Under the pieces are notes generated by a model. The model was not told the origin of the DNA. It made no database searches and saw only the letters and a program-made list of their open reading frames with translations. From the NCBI GenBank assembly GCA_044445605.1, contig JBIOEA010000008.1, positions 1-64,000 of the forward strand: a stretch of DNA of 64,000 nt. The letters are read 5' to 3'. The translations under genes and the position numbers were made by a program. Source of the stretch: CAWKDC01 sp044445605. Its GTDB lineage: Bacteria > Pseudomonadota > Gammaproteobacteria > JABCZS01. This document shows, one piece after another, positions 32,179-42,500 of the stretch (within the stretch, counting starts at the first letter, position 1; every line of letters starts with the position of its first letter).

Positions 32179-34275
32179 TTAGGACGCACGTCCCTCAACT
32201 ACTTTAGCCGCTACGTTCGCAGGTGCTTCACGATACATCGCAAATTCCATGACGTAGGTAGCACGACCTTGGCTCATAGAACGAAGATCTGTAGCATACC
32301 CAAACATTTCAGACAGAGGCACTTCTACACGAATGGCTCTTCCTGTAGGTGTCTCATCCATACCTTGAACAATACCGCGACGTCGGCTCAAATCGCCCAT
32401 CACATCACCAACATACTCTTCAGGAGTAACGACTTCAACTTTCATAATAGGTTCGAGCAGTACCGCACCGGCCTTTCTCGCCCCTTCCTTGAAGCCCATC
32501 GATCCTGCAATCTTAAACGCCATTTCACTGGAATCCACGTCATGGTACGAACCGTCAAACAATGTGACCTTCACATCCACTACGGGGTAACCAGCGATAA
32601 CACCGTTTTGCATTTGCTCTTGAATGCCCTTGTCAACTGGTCCGACGTATTCCTTAGGAACCGCACCACCAACAATCTCATTCACAAATTCATAACCTTT
32701 ACCAGGCTCTTGTGGCTCAATACGTAACCATACATGGCCGTACTGACCGCGTCCGCCTGACTGACGAACGAATTTGCCTTCTTGCTCCACTTTCTTACGT
32801 ACTGTTTCACGGTACGCAACTTCAGGGCTACCTACGTTAGCTTCCACCTGGAACTCACGCTTCATACGGTCAACAATGATTTCAAGGTGCAATTCGCCCA
32901 TCCCGGAAATAATCGTTTGGCCGGATTCTTCGTCCGTATGTACACGGAAAGAAGGATCTTCTTGTGCCAGACGACCCAAAGCGAGCCCCATCTTCTCTTG
33001 GTCAGCCTTAGTTTTAGGCTCAACCGCAATCGAAATAACGGGTTCAGGGAAATCCATCTTCTCAAGGGTAATAACCTTGTCGAGGTCGGACAGTGTATCA
33101 CCTGTTGTCGTAGATTTCAAACCTACTGCAGCACCGATATCGCCTGCGCGGATTTCTTTGATTTCTTCACGAGCGTTAGCATGCATCTGAAGGATACGGC
33201 CCACACGCTCTTTCTTGCCCTTACCAGGGTTATAAACGGTATCGCCACCTTTTAACACACCCGAGTAAACCCGGAAATACGTCAAGTTACCTACGTAAGG
33301 GTCAGTAGCAATCTTAAATGCCAAGGCAGAGAAAGGAGCTTCATCATTTGGCTCACGGAGAACTTCTTCACCGTCTTCATCTTCACCAACCATCGGCGGC
33401 ACGTCTGTAGGTGCAGGCAAATAATCCAATACACCATCCAGAACTGCTTGTACGCCCTTGTTTTTAAAGGCGCTTCCACAGAATACAGGCACAATTTCAC
33501 CCTTCAAGACTTGCTGACGAATACCAAATTTGATTTCGTCTTCTGTCAAAGCGCCTTCTTCTAGGTACTTATTCATGAGTTCTTCAGAAGCTTCAGCAGC
33601 AGTTTCAACCAGCTTCTCATGATATTCATTCGCTTGCTCTTGGTATTGCGGAGCAATATCTTTGTATTCGAACTTAGTACCACGCGTCGCATCATCCCAG
33701 TAGATGCTCTTCATTTTCACCAAGTCGATCACGCCTTCGAATGCTTCTTCCGCACCAATTGGCAACTGCATCACAACAACTTTTGCGCCCAAACGTTGAC
33801 GCATTTGGCCAACCACACGCAAGAAATTAGCACCCTGTCTGTCCATTTTATTAACAAATGCAATACGTGGTACATGATACTTATTCGCTTGACGCCAAAC
33901 TGTTTCAGATTGCGGCTCAACCCCACCCACTGCACAGAACACAGCAACAGCACCATCGAGTACGCGTAAGGAGCGTTCTACTTCAATCGTGAAGTCTACG
34001 TGTCCGGGTGTATCAATGATATTGATACGATGTTGTGGACGTTTACCATCCATACCTGGCCAGAAACATGTTGTTGCTGCAGAGGTAATGGTAATACCAC
34101 GTTCGCGTTCTTGTTCCATCCAGTCCATGGTTGCTGCGCCTTCATGCACTTCACCCATTTTGTAGTTTTTGCCGGTGTAGAACAAAATACGTTCGGTCGT
34201 TGTCGTCTTACCCGCGTCAATATGGGCCATGATGCCTATATTGCGGTACAGTTCAATTGGAGTCTCTCTAGCCAC
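32179..34275 (-). CDS. fusA: Elongation factor G
   Basis: Translocation GTPase, 698 aa. Domain I has the P-loop AHIDAGKTTTTER, the switch motif RGITITSAATT, DTPGHVDFTIEV and NKMDRQGANF; domains II-V follow, ending in the EF-G C-terminal fold (MSQGRATYVMEF). It belongs to the str block rpsL-rpsG-fusA. The usual second tuf gene downstream is missing. Confidence 0.98.
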   Translation of the reverse strand: MARETPIELYRNIGIMAHIDAGKTTTTERILFYTGKNYKMGEVHEGAATMDWMEQERERGITITSAATTCFWPGMDGKRPQHRINIIDTPGHVDFTIEVERSLRVLDGAVAVFCAVGGVEPQSETVWRQANKYHVPRIAFVNKMDRQGANFLRVVGQMRQRLGAKVVVMQLPIGAEEAFEGVIDLVKMKSIYWDDATRGTKFEYKDIAPQYQEQANEYHEKLVETAAEASEELMNKYLEEGALTEDEIKFGIRQQVLKGEIVPVFCGSAFKNKGVQAVLDGVLDYLPAPTDVPPMVGEDEDGEEVLREPNDEAPFSALAFKIATDPYVGNLTYFRVYSGVLKGGDTVYNPGKGKKERVGRILQMHANAREEIKEIRAGDIGAAVGLKSTTTGDTLSDLDKVITLEKMDFPEPVISIAVEPKTKADQEKMGLALGRLAQEDPSFRVHTDEESGQTIISGMGELHLEIIVDRMKREFQVEANVGSPEVAYRETVRKKVEQEGKFVRQSGGRGQYGHVWLRIEPQEPGKGYEFVNEIVGGAVPKEYVGPVDKGIQEQMQNGVIAGYPVVDVKVTLFDGSYHDVDSSEMAFKIAGSMGFKEGARKAGAVLLEPIMKVEVVTPEEYVGDVMGDLSRRRGIVQGMDETPTGRAIRVEVPLSEMFGYATDLRSMSQGRATYVMEFAMYREAPANVAAKVVEGRAS

Positions 34276-34293
34276 GGCTATTTCCTTTTAAAA

Positions 34294-34773
34294 TTAACTT
34301 TGAACAGAAGCGAAATGCGCAAATGCTTGGTTAGCATCAGCCATTTTCTTCGTATCAATGCACTTCTTGACCGCTTCGCCGCGACCTTCCAAGGCGTCCA
34401 TTAATTCGCCTACCAATTGCAAAATCATACCCTTTTCAGAACGTTTTGCAGCAGACTCTTTCAACCAACGCATGGCCAATGCCAATTGACGTTCGTCCTT
34501 AACGGGAACAGGCACTTGGTATGTTGCACCGCCCACACGACGTGAACGCACTTCAACATATGGACGCACTTTATCAATCACTGTTTCAAAAACATCCACC
34601 GGTGTAATACGTGCTTTTTCAGACACGCGTTCTAGCGCGGTGTACACAATACGACGGGCCAACGACTTTTTGCCGGAAGACATGATCACATTGATGAACT
34701 TCTCGATCAACTGGCTGTTGTACTTAATATCTGGCGTTACTGGCCTTTTTTTAATCACACGACGTCTTGACAT
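34294..34773 (-). CDS. rpsG: 30S ribosomal protein S7
   Basis: 159-aa nucleator of head assembly; translational regulator of the str operon in E. coli. MSRRRVIKKRPVTPDIKYNS, VRSRRVGGATYQVPVPV and LAMRWLKESAAKR are diagnostic. It follows rpsL with a 26-base gap. Confidence 0.98.
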   Translation of the reverse strand: MSRRRVIKKRPVTPDIKYNSQLIEKFINVIMSSGKKSLARRIVYTALERVSEKARITPVDVFETVIDKVRPYVEVRSRRVGGATYQVPVPVKDERQLALAMRWLKESAAKRSEKGMILQLVGELMDALEGRGEAVKKCIDTKKMADANQAFAHFASVQS

Positions 34774-34799
34774 AATTCGCTCGCACCTATAAAAAATAA

Positions 34800-35195
34800 T
34801 TAACGTTTATCTTGCTTGTCTTTCGGACGATCTGTTCCATACTTAGAACGACCTTGTAAACGTCCGTTCACACCGCTGGCATCCAATGTGCCGCGCACAA
34901 TGTGATAACGCACACCGGGCAAATCGGGAACGCGACCGCCGCGCACAAGAACCACGCTGTGTTCTTGCAGGTTGTGGCCTTCACCACCGATGTAGGCAGT
35001 GATTTCATGCCCGTTGCTTAACATGACACGAGCGACTTTACGCAAGGCCGAGTTAGGCTTTTTAGGGGTCACGGTGTATACACGTGTGCATACGCCACGG
35101 CGCTGAGGACAGGAAGCCAATGCTGGCGTATCTGTCTTATCGCTGACGGCACGACGCCCTTTCTTAGAACTCATTAATCTATTTACAGATTTCAT
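34800..35195 (-). CDS. rpsL: 30S ribosomal protein S12 with Lys-to-Pro change
   Basis: 131-aa decoding-centre protein. CPQRRGVCTRVYTVTPKKPN and IGGEGHNLQEHSVVLVRGG are conserved, including the Lys equivalent to E. coli Lys42. The next streptomycin-linked position, Lys87 in the E. coli GGRVKDLPGVRYH segment, is Pro here (GGRVPDLPGVRYH; codon CCC on the minus strand). The start is ATG at 35195 or the in-frame GTG at 35201; GGAG lies closer to the GTG. Confidence 0.97.
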   Translation of the reverse strand: MKSVNRLMSSKKGRRAVSDKTDTPALASCPQRRGVCTRVYTVTPKKPNSALRKVARVMLSNGHEITAYIGGEGHNLQEHSVVLVRGGRVPDLPGVRYHIVRGTLDASGVNGRLQGRSKYGTDRPKDKQDKR

Positions 35196-35262
35196 ACTCA
35201 CTTACTCTCCACACGAATTGCGTGTCGCTCAAAATACATGCAATCTTCCAACAAGAAGCGTG

Positions 35263-35291
35263 ATTCTATAAAGCTTCGTGCCCCGCGTCAA
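35263..35291 (-). promoter_or_regulatory. Promoter of the str (rpsL-rpsG-fusA) operon
   Basis: Minus strand TTGACG (35286-35291), exactly 17 bases, TAGAAT (35263-35268), about 68 bases upstream of rpsL. Near-consensus sigma-70 promoter, so str-S10-spc-alpha can be transcribed independently of rpoBC. Confidence 0.75.
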
Positions 35292-35338
35292 GCTTTTTCT
35301 GCGCTAAAACCGCGTGTTACGAAGCTTTTATATAGAAT
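35263..35338. repeat. Inverted repeat around the str promoter
   Basis: ATTCTATAAAGCTTCGT at 35263-35279 matches, inverted and with three extra bases, ACGAAGCTTTTATATAGAAT at 35319-35338, ending at the rpoC stop codon. The left arm contains the -10 box of the str promoter. It could form a stem around a 39-base loop in readthrough RNA from rpoC. Confidence 0.6.
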
Positions 35339-38300
35339 TAGCCCGCCTCACCTGAGTTAAATACCTCACTAATAGCCGATTGCAGCTCTTCAGCTGACCG
35401 ATCTGGCTCTACCACAGCTACCTTACGGCGAGCTGAGTGGTACGCCAGGCCTGTTCCACCAGGAATCAAGCGGCCTACAATGACGTTTTCCTTCAAGCCT
35501 CTCAGACGGTCACGTTTGCCTGAAACCGAAGCCTCAGTCAATACACGTGTCGTTTCTTGGAACGAAGCCGCAGAAATAAACGATTCCGTTGCCAAGGAGG
35601 CCTTTGTAATACCTAATAGGACAGGCTCATATACTGCTGGCATTTTCCCTTCTTTTTCAAGGGCTTTGTTCGCATCGATAACCGTGAAGACCTCTACTTG
35701 TTCCCCTTCTAGGAAGTTAGAGTCGCCTCGGCTCAAAATGTTTGCCTTACGCAGCATTTGACGCACTATTACTTCAATATGCTTATCATTAATCTTTACG
35801 CCCTGAAGACGGTAAACGTCCTGTACTTCATTGACGATAAAGTTCGTGAGCGCGTTAACCCCTTGTAGCCTCAAGATATCATGAGGATTAGGAGCACCGT
35901 CCGCAATCACTTCACCCTTCTCGACTGTTTCCCCTTCGAATACAGTCACATGGCGCCATTTAGGAATCAATTCCTCGTGGACCACGTTATCAGGACCGGT
36001 AATCGTCAAGCGACGTTTACCCTTGGTTTCTTTACCAAAGCTTACGATACCCGAGATTTCTGCCAAAATAGCAGGTTCTTTGGGCTTACGCGCTTCGAAT
36101 AGGTCAGCCACGCGTGGCAAGCCCCCGGTGATATCGCGGGTCTTTGAGGTTTCTTGCGGAATACGCGCAATAACATCACCCACCTTCACGTCAGAGCCAT
36201 CGCTCAGCGTGATGATAGCGCCAGAAGGCAAGAAGTAGTGAGCAGGTAATGCCGCACCCGACAAGAGCAAGTCATTGCCCTTCTCGTCCACCAGCTTCAC
36301 GAGAGGACGTAATTCACGTCCGCTGCTCGAGCGCTGCTTGGAGTCGGTGACCACAATATTGCTCAAACCGGTCATGTCATCTGTTTGTTGACGGCATGTC
36401 ACACCTTCGATCAAATCTACGCACTGGATACGTCCAGCTACTTCACAGATGATCGGATGGGTATGCGGATCCCAGGTTGCAATGATTTGGCCTGCTTCCA
36501 CTTTGTCTTCGTTACGAACAGTCAGTTCAGCACCGTATGGTACTTTATAACGTTCACGTTCATGACCCTTAGGGTCCAATACGGTGATTTCACCCGAACG
36601 TGACACAACGACTGATTTACCATCAGCACGGTTCAATAATTTCAAGTTATGCAGTTTCACAGAACCTGTGTTTTTAACCTGTACTTGGTTAACAGTAATG
36701 GTACGTGATGCCGCGCCCCCGATGTGGAACGTTCTCATGGTGAGCTGTGTACCAGGTTCACCGATGGACTGGGCTGCAATAACCCCTACCGCTTCACCCA
36801 TGTTCACTAAGTGTCCACGAGCTAGGTCACGACCGTAACATTTCGCACAAATGCCGTACTGTGTTTCACAGGTAATCGGTGAACGTGTATACACGTCATG
36901 GATACCTTCTGCCTCGAATTGCGCAGCCATCACTTCATTTACGAAATCACCGGACTGAGCCAAGAATGCACCTGTAATCGGATCCTTAACGTCTTGTACC
37001 AAGAAGCGCCCAATCACACGTTCACGCAAGGATTCAACCACATCACCACCCTGAATAAGGGAAGAAATACGGATGCCTTGATTTGTGCCGCAATCGACTT
37101 CGGTGACAACCATATCTTGTGATACGTCAACGAGACGACGTGTTAGGTAACCCGAGTTCGCTGTCTTCAATGCAGTATCAGCAAGACCTTTCCGCGCACC
37201 GTGGGTAGAAATGAAGTACTGGAGTACGTTCAACCCTTCACGGAAGTTCGCCGTAATCGGTGTTTCGATGATCGAACCGTCTGGTTTAGCCATCAATCCG
37301 CGCATACCTGCCAACTGACGAATCTGTGCAGCACTACCCCGTGCGCCGGAATCTGCCATGATGTATACAGAGTTGAACGATTCTTGTTCAACAGTATCAC
37401 CGTGACGATCAACAACCATCTCTTTCGAGAGCTTGCTCATCATAGCCTTCGCTACACGATCATTGGTACGTGCCCAAATATCGATAACTTTATTGTAGCG
37501 TTCACCGAATGTTACTAAACCGGACACGTATTGTGCTTCGATTTCTTTCACTTCCGCTTCCGCCTGAGCAATAATGTCTGCCTTTGAATCAGGAATCACT
37601 AGATCCACGATAGCAATGGATGCACCCGAACGCATGGCGTAATAGAAGCCCATGTACATCAATTGATCAGCAAAAATAACTGTTTCTTTCAAGCCAACAT
37701 TTTGGTAGCAAGACATGATCAATCCAGAAATGGACTTCTTGTTCATTGTCTTGTTAATGTCTTCGAACAACATGCCTTCAGGCAAGATTTCGAGCAACAT
37801 AATACGACCGACAGTGGTTTCCACCAACTTAACTTTTTTCGGATCGCCACCATGTTCTAAACGATGCATTGGCAAACGCACTTTAATGCGTGCATGTAGG
37901 CCAACAAATTTGTTCTCATAAGCACGATGCACTTCCGTTGTGTCGGCAAAAATCATGCCTTCACCCTTGTCGTTAATGCGATCACGCGTCATGTAGTAAA
38001 TGCCCAAGACGATATCTTGTGAAGGAACAATGATTGGCTCGCCGTTTGCAGGAGACAATATGTTGTTCGTCGACATCATCAAGGTACGTGCTTCGATCTG
38101 TGCTTCGATCGTTAATGGCACGTGAACAGCCATTTGGTCACCGTCGAAGTCCGCGTTAAATGCGGCGCAAACCAACGGATGCAATTGAATGGCCTTACCT
38201 TCAATCAGGATAGGTTCAAATGCTTGAATACCCAAGCGGTGAAGCGTTGGCGCACGGTTCAAGAGCACGGGATGTTCGCGAATAACGCTTTCCAAAATAT

Positions 38301-39519
38301 CCCAGACTTCTGGACCTTCGCGTTCAACCATCTTCTTCGCCGCTTTGATCGTCGTGGCTAAGCCCAAACGCTCTAAACGGTTAAATATGAATGGCTTGAA
38401 CAACTCCAATGCCATTTTCTTTGGCAAACCACATTGGTGCAGACGTAATGTCGGACCCACCACAATAACCGAACGGCCAGAGTAGTCAACGCGTTTACCC
38501 AGTAAGTTTTGACGGAAACGACCTTGTTTACCTTTGATCATGTCGGCCAAAGATTTCAACGGACGCTTGTTGCTGCCCGTGATGGCACGGCCACGACGGC
38601 CATTATCTAATAGAGCATCTACCGCTTCTTGCAACATACGCTTTTCATTGCGTACGATGATATCAGGTGCGTTCAGATCCAATAAACGTTTTAAACGGTT
38701 ATTACGGTTCAATACGCGGCGGTATAAATCATTTAAATCGGATGTAGCAAAACGGCCACCATCCAATGGAACCAAAGGACGAAGATCCGGTGGCAAAACT
38801 GGCAATACTTCCAGAATCATCCACTCAGGCTTGTTCCCTGAAGTGTCGAAGGCTTCCATGAGCTTCAATCGTTTTGCGAACTTCTTGTATTTCGTGTCTG
38901 ATCCCGTTTCCGCGATCGCTTCACGCAATAACTTGATTTCTTCTTTCACATCAATAGCGCGCAATAATTGGCGAATGGCGCCTGCACCCATGTCTGCTTC
39001 GAAATCATCGCCGAATTGTTCGCGTGCTTCGAGATAAGCTTCATCAGTTAAGATTTGGCCACGTTCAAGCGACGTCATACCTGGTTCGATAACCACGTAG
39101 GCTTCGAAGTACAAAATACGTTCGATGTCACGCAACGTCATATCTAGCAGCAAGCCAATACGTGAAGGCAAAGACTTCAGGTACCAAATGTGTGCAACGG
39201 GCGAAGCCAGTTCAATATGGCCCATGCGTTCACGACGCACTTTCGCCAAGGTGACTTCCACACCACACTTCTCGCAGACAATCCCACGATGTTTCAAACG
39301 CTTGTATTTACCACACAAGCATTCGTAATCTTTAACGGGACCAAAGATCTTCGCGCAGAACAAACCATCACGCTCAGGTTTGAACGTGCGGTAGTTGATG
39401 GTTTCAGGCTTCTTTACTTCGCCATGAGACCAGGAACGAATTTCAACATCAGATGCAAGTTTGATTTGCACGATATCGAATTCATCATTACTTATCTCTT
39501 CTCTAGAAAGACTAAACAT
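35338..39519 (-). CDS. rpoC: DNA-directed RNA polymerase subunit beta'
   Basis: Catalytic large subunit, 1393 aa from the chosen start. The N-terminal zinc site reads CLCGKYKRLKHRGIVCEKCG, the catalytic triad-Asp loop is NADFDGDQMAVH, and the trigger-loop region contains GEPGTQLTMRTFHIGGAAS. The ATG at 39519 has GGAG five bases upstream, matches the family N-terminus and leaves a 78-base gap after rpoB, close to the E. coli spacing. The frame stays open to a TTG at 39582 (1414 aa) and includes another TTG at 39567 with GGGAG upstream. Confidence 0.97.
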   Translation of the reverse strand: MFSLSREEISNDEFDIVQIKLASDVEIRSWSHGEVKKPETINYRTFKPERDGLFCAKIFGPVKDYECLCGKYKRLKHRGIVCEKCGVEVTLAKVRRERMGHIELASPVAHIWYLKSLPSRIGLLLDMTLRDIERILYFEAYVVIEPGMTSLERGQILTDEAYLEAREQFGDDFEADMGAGAIRQLLRAIDVKEEIKLLREAIAETGSDTKYKKFAKRLKLMEAFDTSGNKPEWMILEVLPVLPPDLRPLVPLDGGRFATSDLNDLYRRVLNRNNRLKRLLDLNAPDIIVRNEKRMLQEAVDALLDNGRRGRAITGSNKRPLKSLADMIKGKQGRFRQNLLGKRVDYSGRSVIVVGPTLRLHQCGLPKKMALELFKPFIFNRLERLGLATTIKAAKKMVEREGPEVWDILESVIREHPVLLNRAPTLHRLGIQAFEPILIEGKAIQLHPLVCAAFNADFDGDQMAVHVPLTIEAQIEARTLMMSTNNILSPANGEPIIVPSQDIVLGIYYMTRDRINDKGEGMIFADTTEVHRAYENKFVGLHARIKVRLPMHRLEHGGDPKKVKLVETTVGRIMLLEILPEGMLFEDINKTMNKKSISGLIMSCYQNVGLKETVIFADQLMYMGFYYAMRSGASIAIVDLVIPDSKADIIAQAEAEVKEIEAQYVSGLVTFGERYNKVIDIWARTNDRVAKAMMSKLSKEMVVDRHGDTVEQESFNSVYIMADSGARGSAAQIRQLAGMRGLMAKPDGSIIETPITANFREGLNVLQYFISTHGARKGLADTALKTANSGYLTRRLVDVSQDMVVTEVDCGTNQGIRISSLIQGGDVVESLRERVIGRFLVQDVKDPITGAFLAQSGDFVNEVMAAQFEAEGIHDVYTRSPITCETQYGICAKCYGRDLARGHLVNMGEAVGVIAAQSIGEPGTQLTMRTFHIGGAASRTITVNQVQVKNTGSVKLHNLKLLNRADGKSVVVSRSGEITVLDPKGHERERYKVPYGAELTVRNEDKVEAGQIIATWDPHTHPIICEVAGRIQCVDLIEGVTCRQQTDDMTGLSNIVVTDSKQRSSSGRELRPLVKLVDEKGNDLLLSGAALPAHYFLPSGAIITLSDGSDVKVGDVIARIPQETSKTRDITGGLPRVADLFEARKPKEPAILAEISGIVSFGKETKGKRRLTITGPDNVVHEELIPKWRHVTVFEGETVEKGEVIADGAPNPHDILRLQGVNALTNFIVNEVQDVYRLQGVKINDKHIEVIVRQMLRKANILSRGDSNFLEGEQVEVFTVIDANKALEKEGKMPAVYEPVLLGITKASLATESFISAASFQETTRVLTEASVSGKRDRLRGLKENVIVGRLIPGGTGLAYHSARRKVAVVEPDRSAEELQSAISEVFNSGEAG

Positions 39520-39597
39520 GGGCGCTCCACTGAGTGTATCTCTGAGGACATCGGATTTATTAAACAAGGTAAAATCTCCCAACAGCTCGATTAACCG

Positions 39598-42500
39598 CTA
39601 CTCTTTCTCAAGATCAATGCTGATAGCAAGAGAACGAATTTCTTTAATCAACACATTGAAAGATTCCGGCATGCCGGCTTCCATACGGTGATCCCCATCG
39701 ACGATATTTTTGTACATCTTCGTACGTCCAGCGACGTCATCCGACTTAACCGTCAACATTTCTTGCAGGGTATAGGCGGCACCATAAGCTTGCAGTGCCC
39801 AGACTTCCATTTCCCCAAAACGCTGGCCACCAAACTGTGCTTTACCACCGAGCGGTTGCTGCGTCACCAGACTGTATGAACCTGTTGAACGTGCATGCAT
39901 CTTGTCATCCACCAAATGGTGCAGCTTCAAAATGTACATGTAACCCACGGTCACCGGTCTATCAAATAGATCGCCTGAACGGCCATCAACGAGGTTGATC
40001 TTACCGCTCTCAGGCAAGCCCGCCATCCGCAATAATTCACGGATTTGCGCTTCGTTTGCTCCGTCGAATACCGGCGTTGCCATCGGCACACCACCACGGA
40101 GATTGTTCGAAAGACGCAATACTTGATCATCAGACAACTCGTCGATAATTCCTTTCTGCGTGCCGCCTAAGTTGTAAATCTTATTCAAGAATTGACGTAT
40201 TTCAGCCACTTCCCGTTGTGCATCAAGCATATCGGAAATCTTTTGACCCAAGCCTTTCGCTGCCCAACCTAGATGGGTTTCCAGCAACTGGCCGACGTTC
40301 ATCCGCGAGGGAACGCCCAGTGGGTTCAATACGATATCCACAGGTGTGCCATCTTCAAGGTATGGCATGTCTTCGACAGGCATGATCTTCGAGATAACAC
40401 CCTTGTTACCGTGACGACCTGCCATCTTATCACCTGGCTGAATACGACGATTCACTGCCATGTAGACTTTAACAATCTTTAATACGCCTGGAGACAAATC
40501 ATCGCTTTGCGTGATCTTTTTACGTTTTTCTTCAAAACGTGCATCGTAGGCATCACGCTCTTGTTTGAGCTGTGCTTTCAACGATTCCAGATCGCGGTTA
40601 GCGTCGTCATTCCGCAAACGAATTTCAAACCACTTCATGCGTGGTAGATCCAACAAGTACTCTTCAGTAACTTTGCTGCCCGCCTTCAACGCCTTAGGTC
40701 CGCCTTCGGCAACCTTATTCGTCAACAACTTCAAGATCCGTTGATAAATACCATCTTCTAAAATACGGTATTCATCTTGCAAGTCTTTACGGACTTTCTC
40801 TACTTCGGCTTCTTCAATCGCAGCTGCGCGAGGACCTTTGTCCACGCCATCACGTGTGAAGACTTGTACGTCAATAACCGTACCATTCATGCCCGTAGGT
40901 ACGCGCAATGAAGTGTCTTTCACGTCAGATGCTTTTTCACCGAAAATAGCACGCAATAATTTTTCTTCAGGTGTCAGCTGTGTTTCACCCTTTGGTGTCA
41001 CTTTACCAACCAGAATATCCCCGGCCTTCACTTTAGCGCCAATGTAAACAATACCTGCTTCATCCAATTTGGATAATGCTGATTCGCCTACGTTAGGAAT
41101 ATCACCTGTGATTTCTTCAGGTCCTAATTTCGTATCACGTGCGATACAAGAAAGCTCTTCGATGTGAATCGATGTAAAGCGATCTTCTTCTACAACACGC
41201 TCAGAGATCAGGATCGAGTCTTCAAAGTTGTAACCGTTCCAAGGCATGAACGCGACCAACAAGTTTTGGCCCAGTGCCAATTCACCCATGTCAGTAGCAG
41301 ACGCATCTGCTAACACGTCACCCTTTGCAATCACATCGCCAGGAACCACTAATGGACGCTGATTAATTGATGTGTTTTGGTTAGAACGTTTGTATTTCAC
41401 TAAATTGTATATGTCTACGCCAGCTTCACCAGGACGTGTTTCATTTTCATTCACACGTACTACGATGCGCGCTGCGTCAACTGCATCAACAATACCACCG
41501 CGTTTTGCAACAGCAGTCGCACCAGAGTCAATGGCAACCAAACGCTCTAAACCTGTACCAACGAGAGGTTTATCCGCTCTCAAGGTAGGTACTGCTTGGC
41601 GTTGCATGTTTGAACCCATCAATGCACGGTTAGCATCGTCGTGTTCTAAGAAAGGAATCAACGAGGCAGCAACCGACACGATCTGACGTGGCGACACGTC
41701 CATATAATTAATCTTGTCTGGTGTTGCCAATGCAAATTCATTTTTGTAACGGCAAGGGACTAAATCATCTAACAGACGACCTTTACTATCAACGCGAGCA
41801 TTAGCTTGAGCGATGTAATATTGGCTTTCGTCAATGGCTGATAAATAGTCGACTGTGTCTGTTACAACGCTGTTAGTGACGCGACGGCAAGGCGTTTCAA
41901 TGAAGCCATACTTGTTCGTACGTGCAAAAACAGACAGCGAGTTAATCAAACCGATGTTTGGACCTTCAGGCGTTTCAATAGGACATACACGACCGTAGTG
42001 GGTAGCATGCACGTCACGTACTTCAAAGCTTGCACGTTCACGTGTCAAACCGCCTGGTCCAAGTGCCGAAACGCGACGTTTGTGCGTGATTTCAGACAAT
42101 GGGTTGTTTTGATCCATGAATTGTGACAATTGGCTTGAACCAAAGAATTCTTTGATCGCCGCAGAAACAGGTTTTGCGTTGATCAAATCTTGTGGCATGC
42201 TGCCTTCTGTGTCGGCAAGACCTAAACGTTCTTTTACTGCACGTTCAACACGTACAAGACCAACACGGAATTGATTTTCAACCAACTCACCTACGCAACG
42301 CACACGACGGTTACCTAAATGATCGATATCGTCGATTTCACCTTTACCATCACGTGTATTAATTAATACACGCATTGCTTCAATGATGTCTTCCTTGGTT
42401 AATACACCAGGACCATCGTCATTTTGGCGACCAACGCGACGATTAAACTTCATGCGGCCTACTGGCGATAAATCATAACGATCTGCTGCAAAGAACAGGC

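Noticed and set aside
38534..39037. Plus-strand frame opposite rpoC
   Set aside because: Antisense shadow of rpoC with no independent signals.
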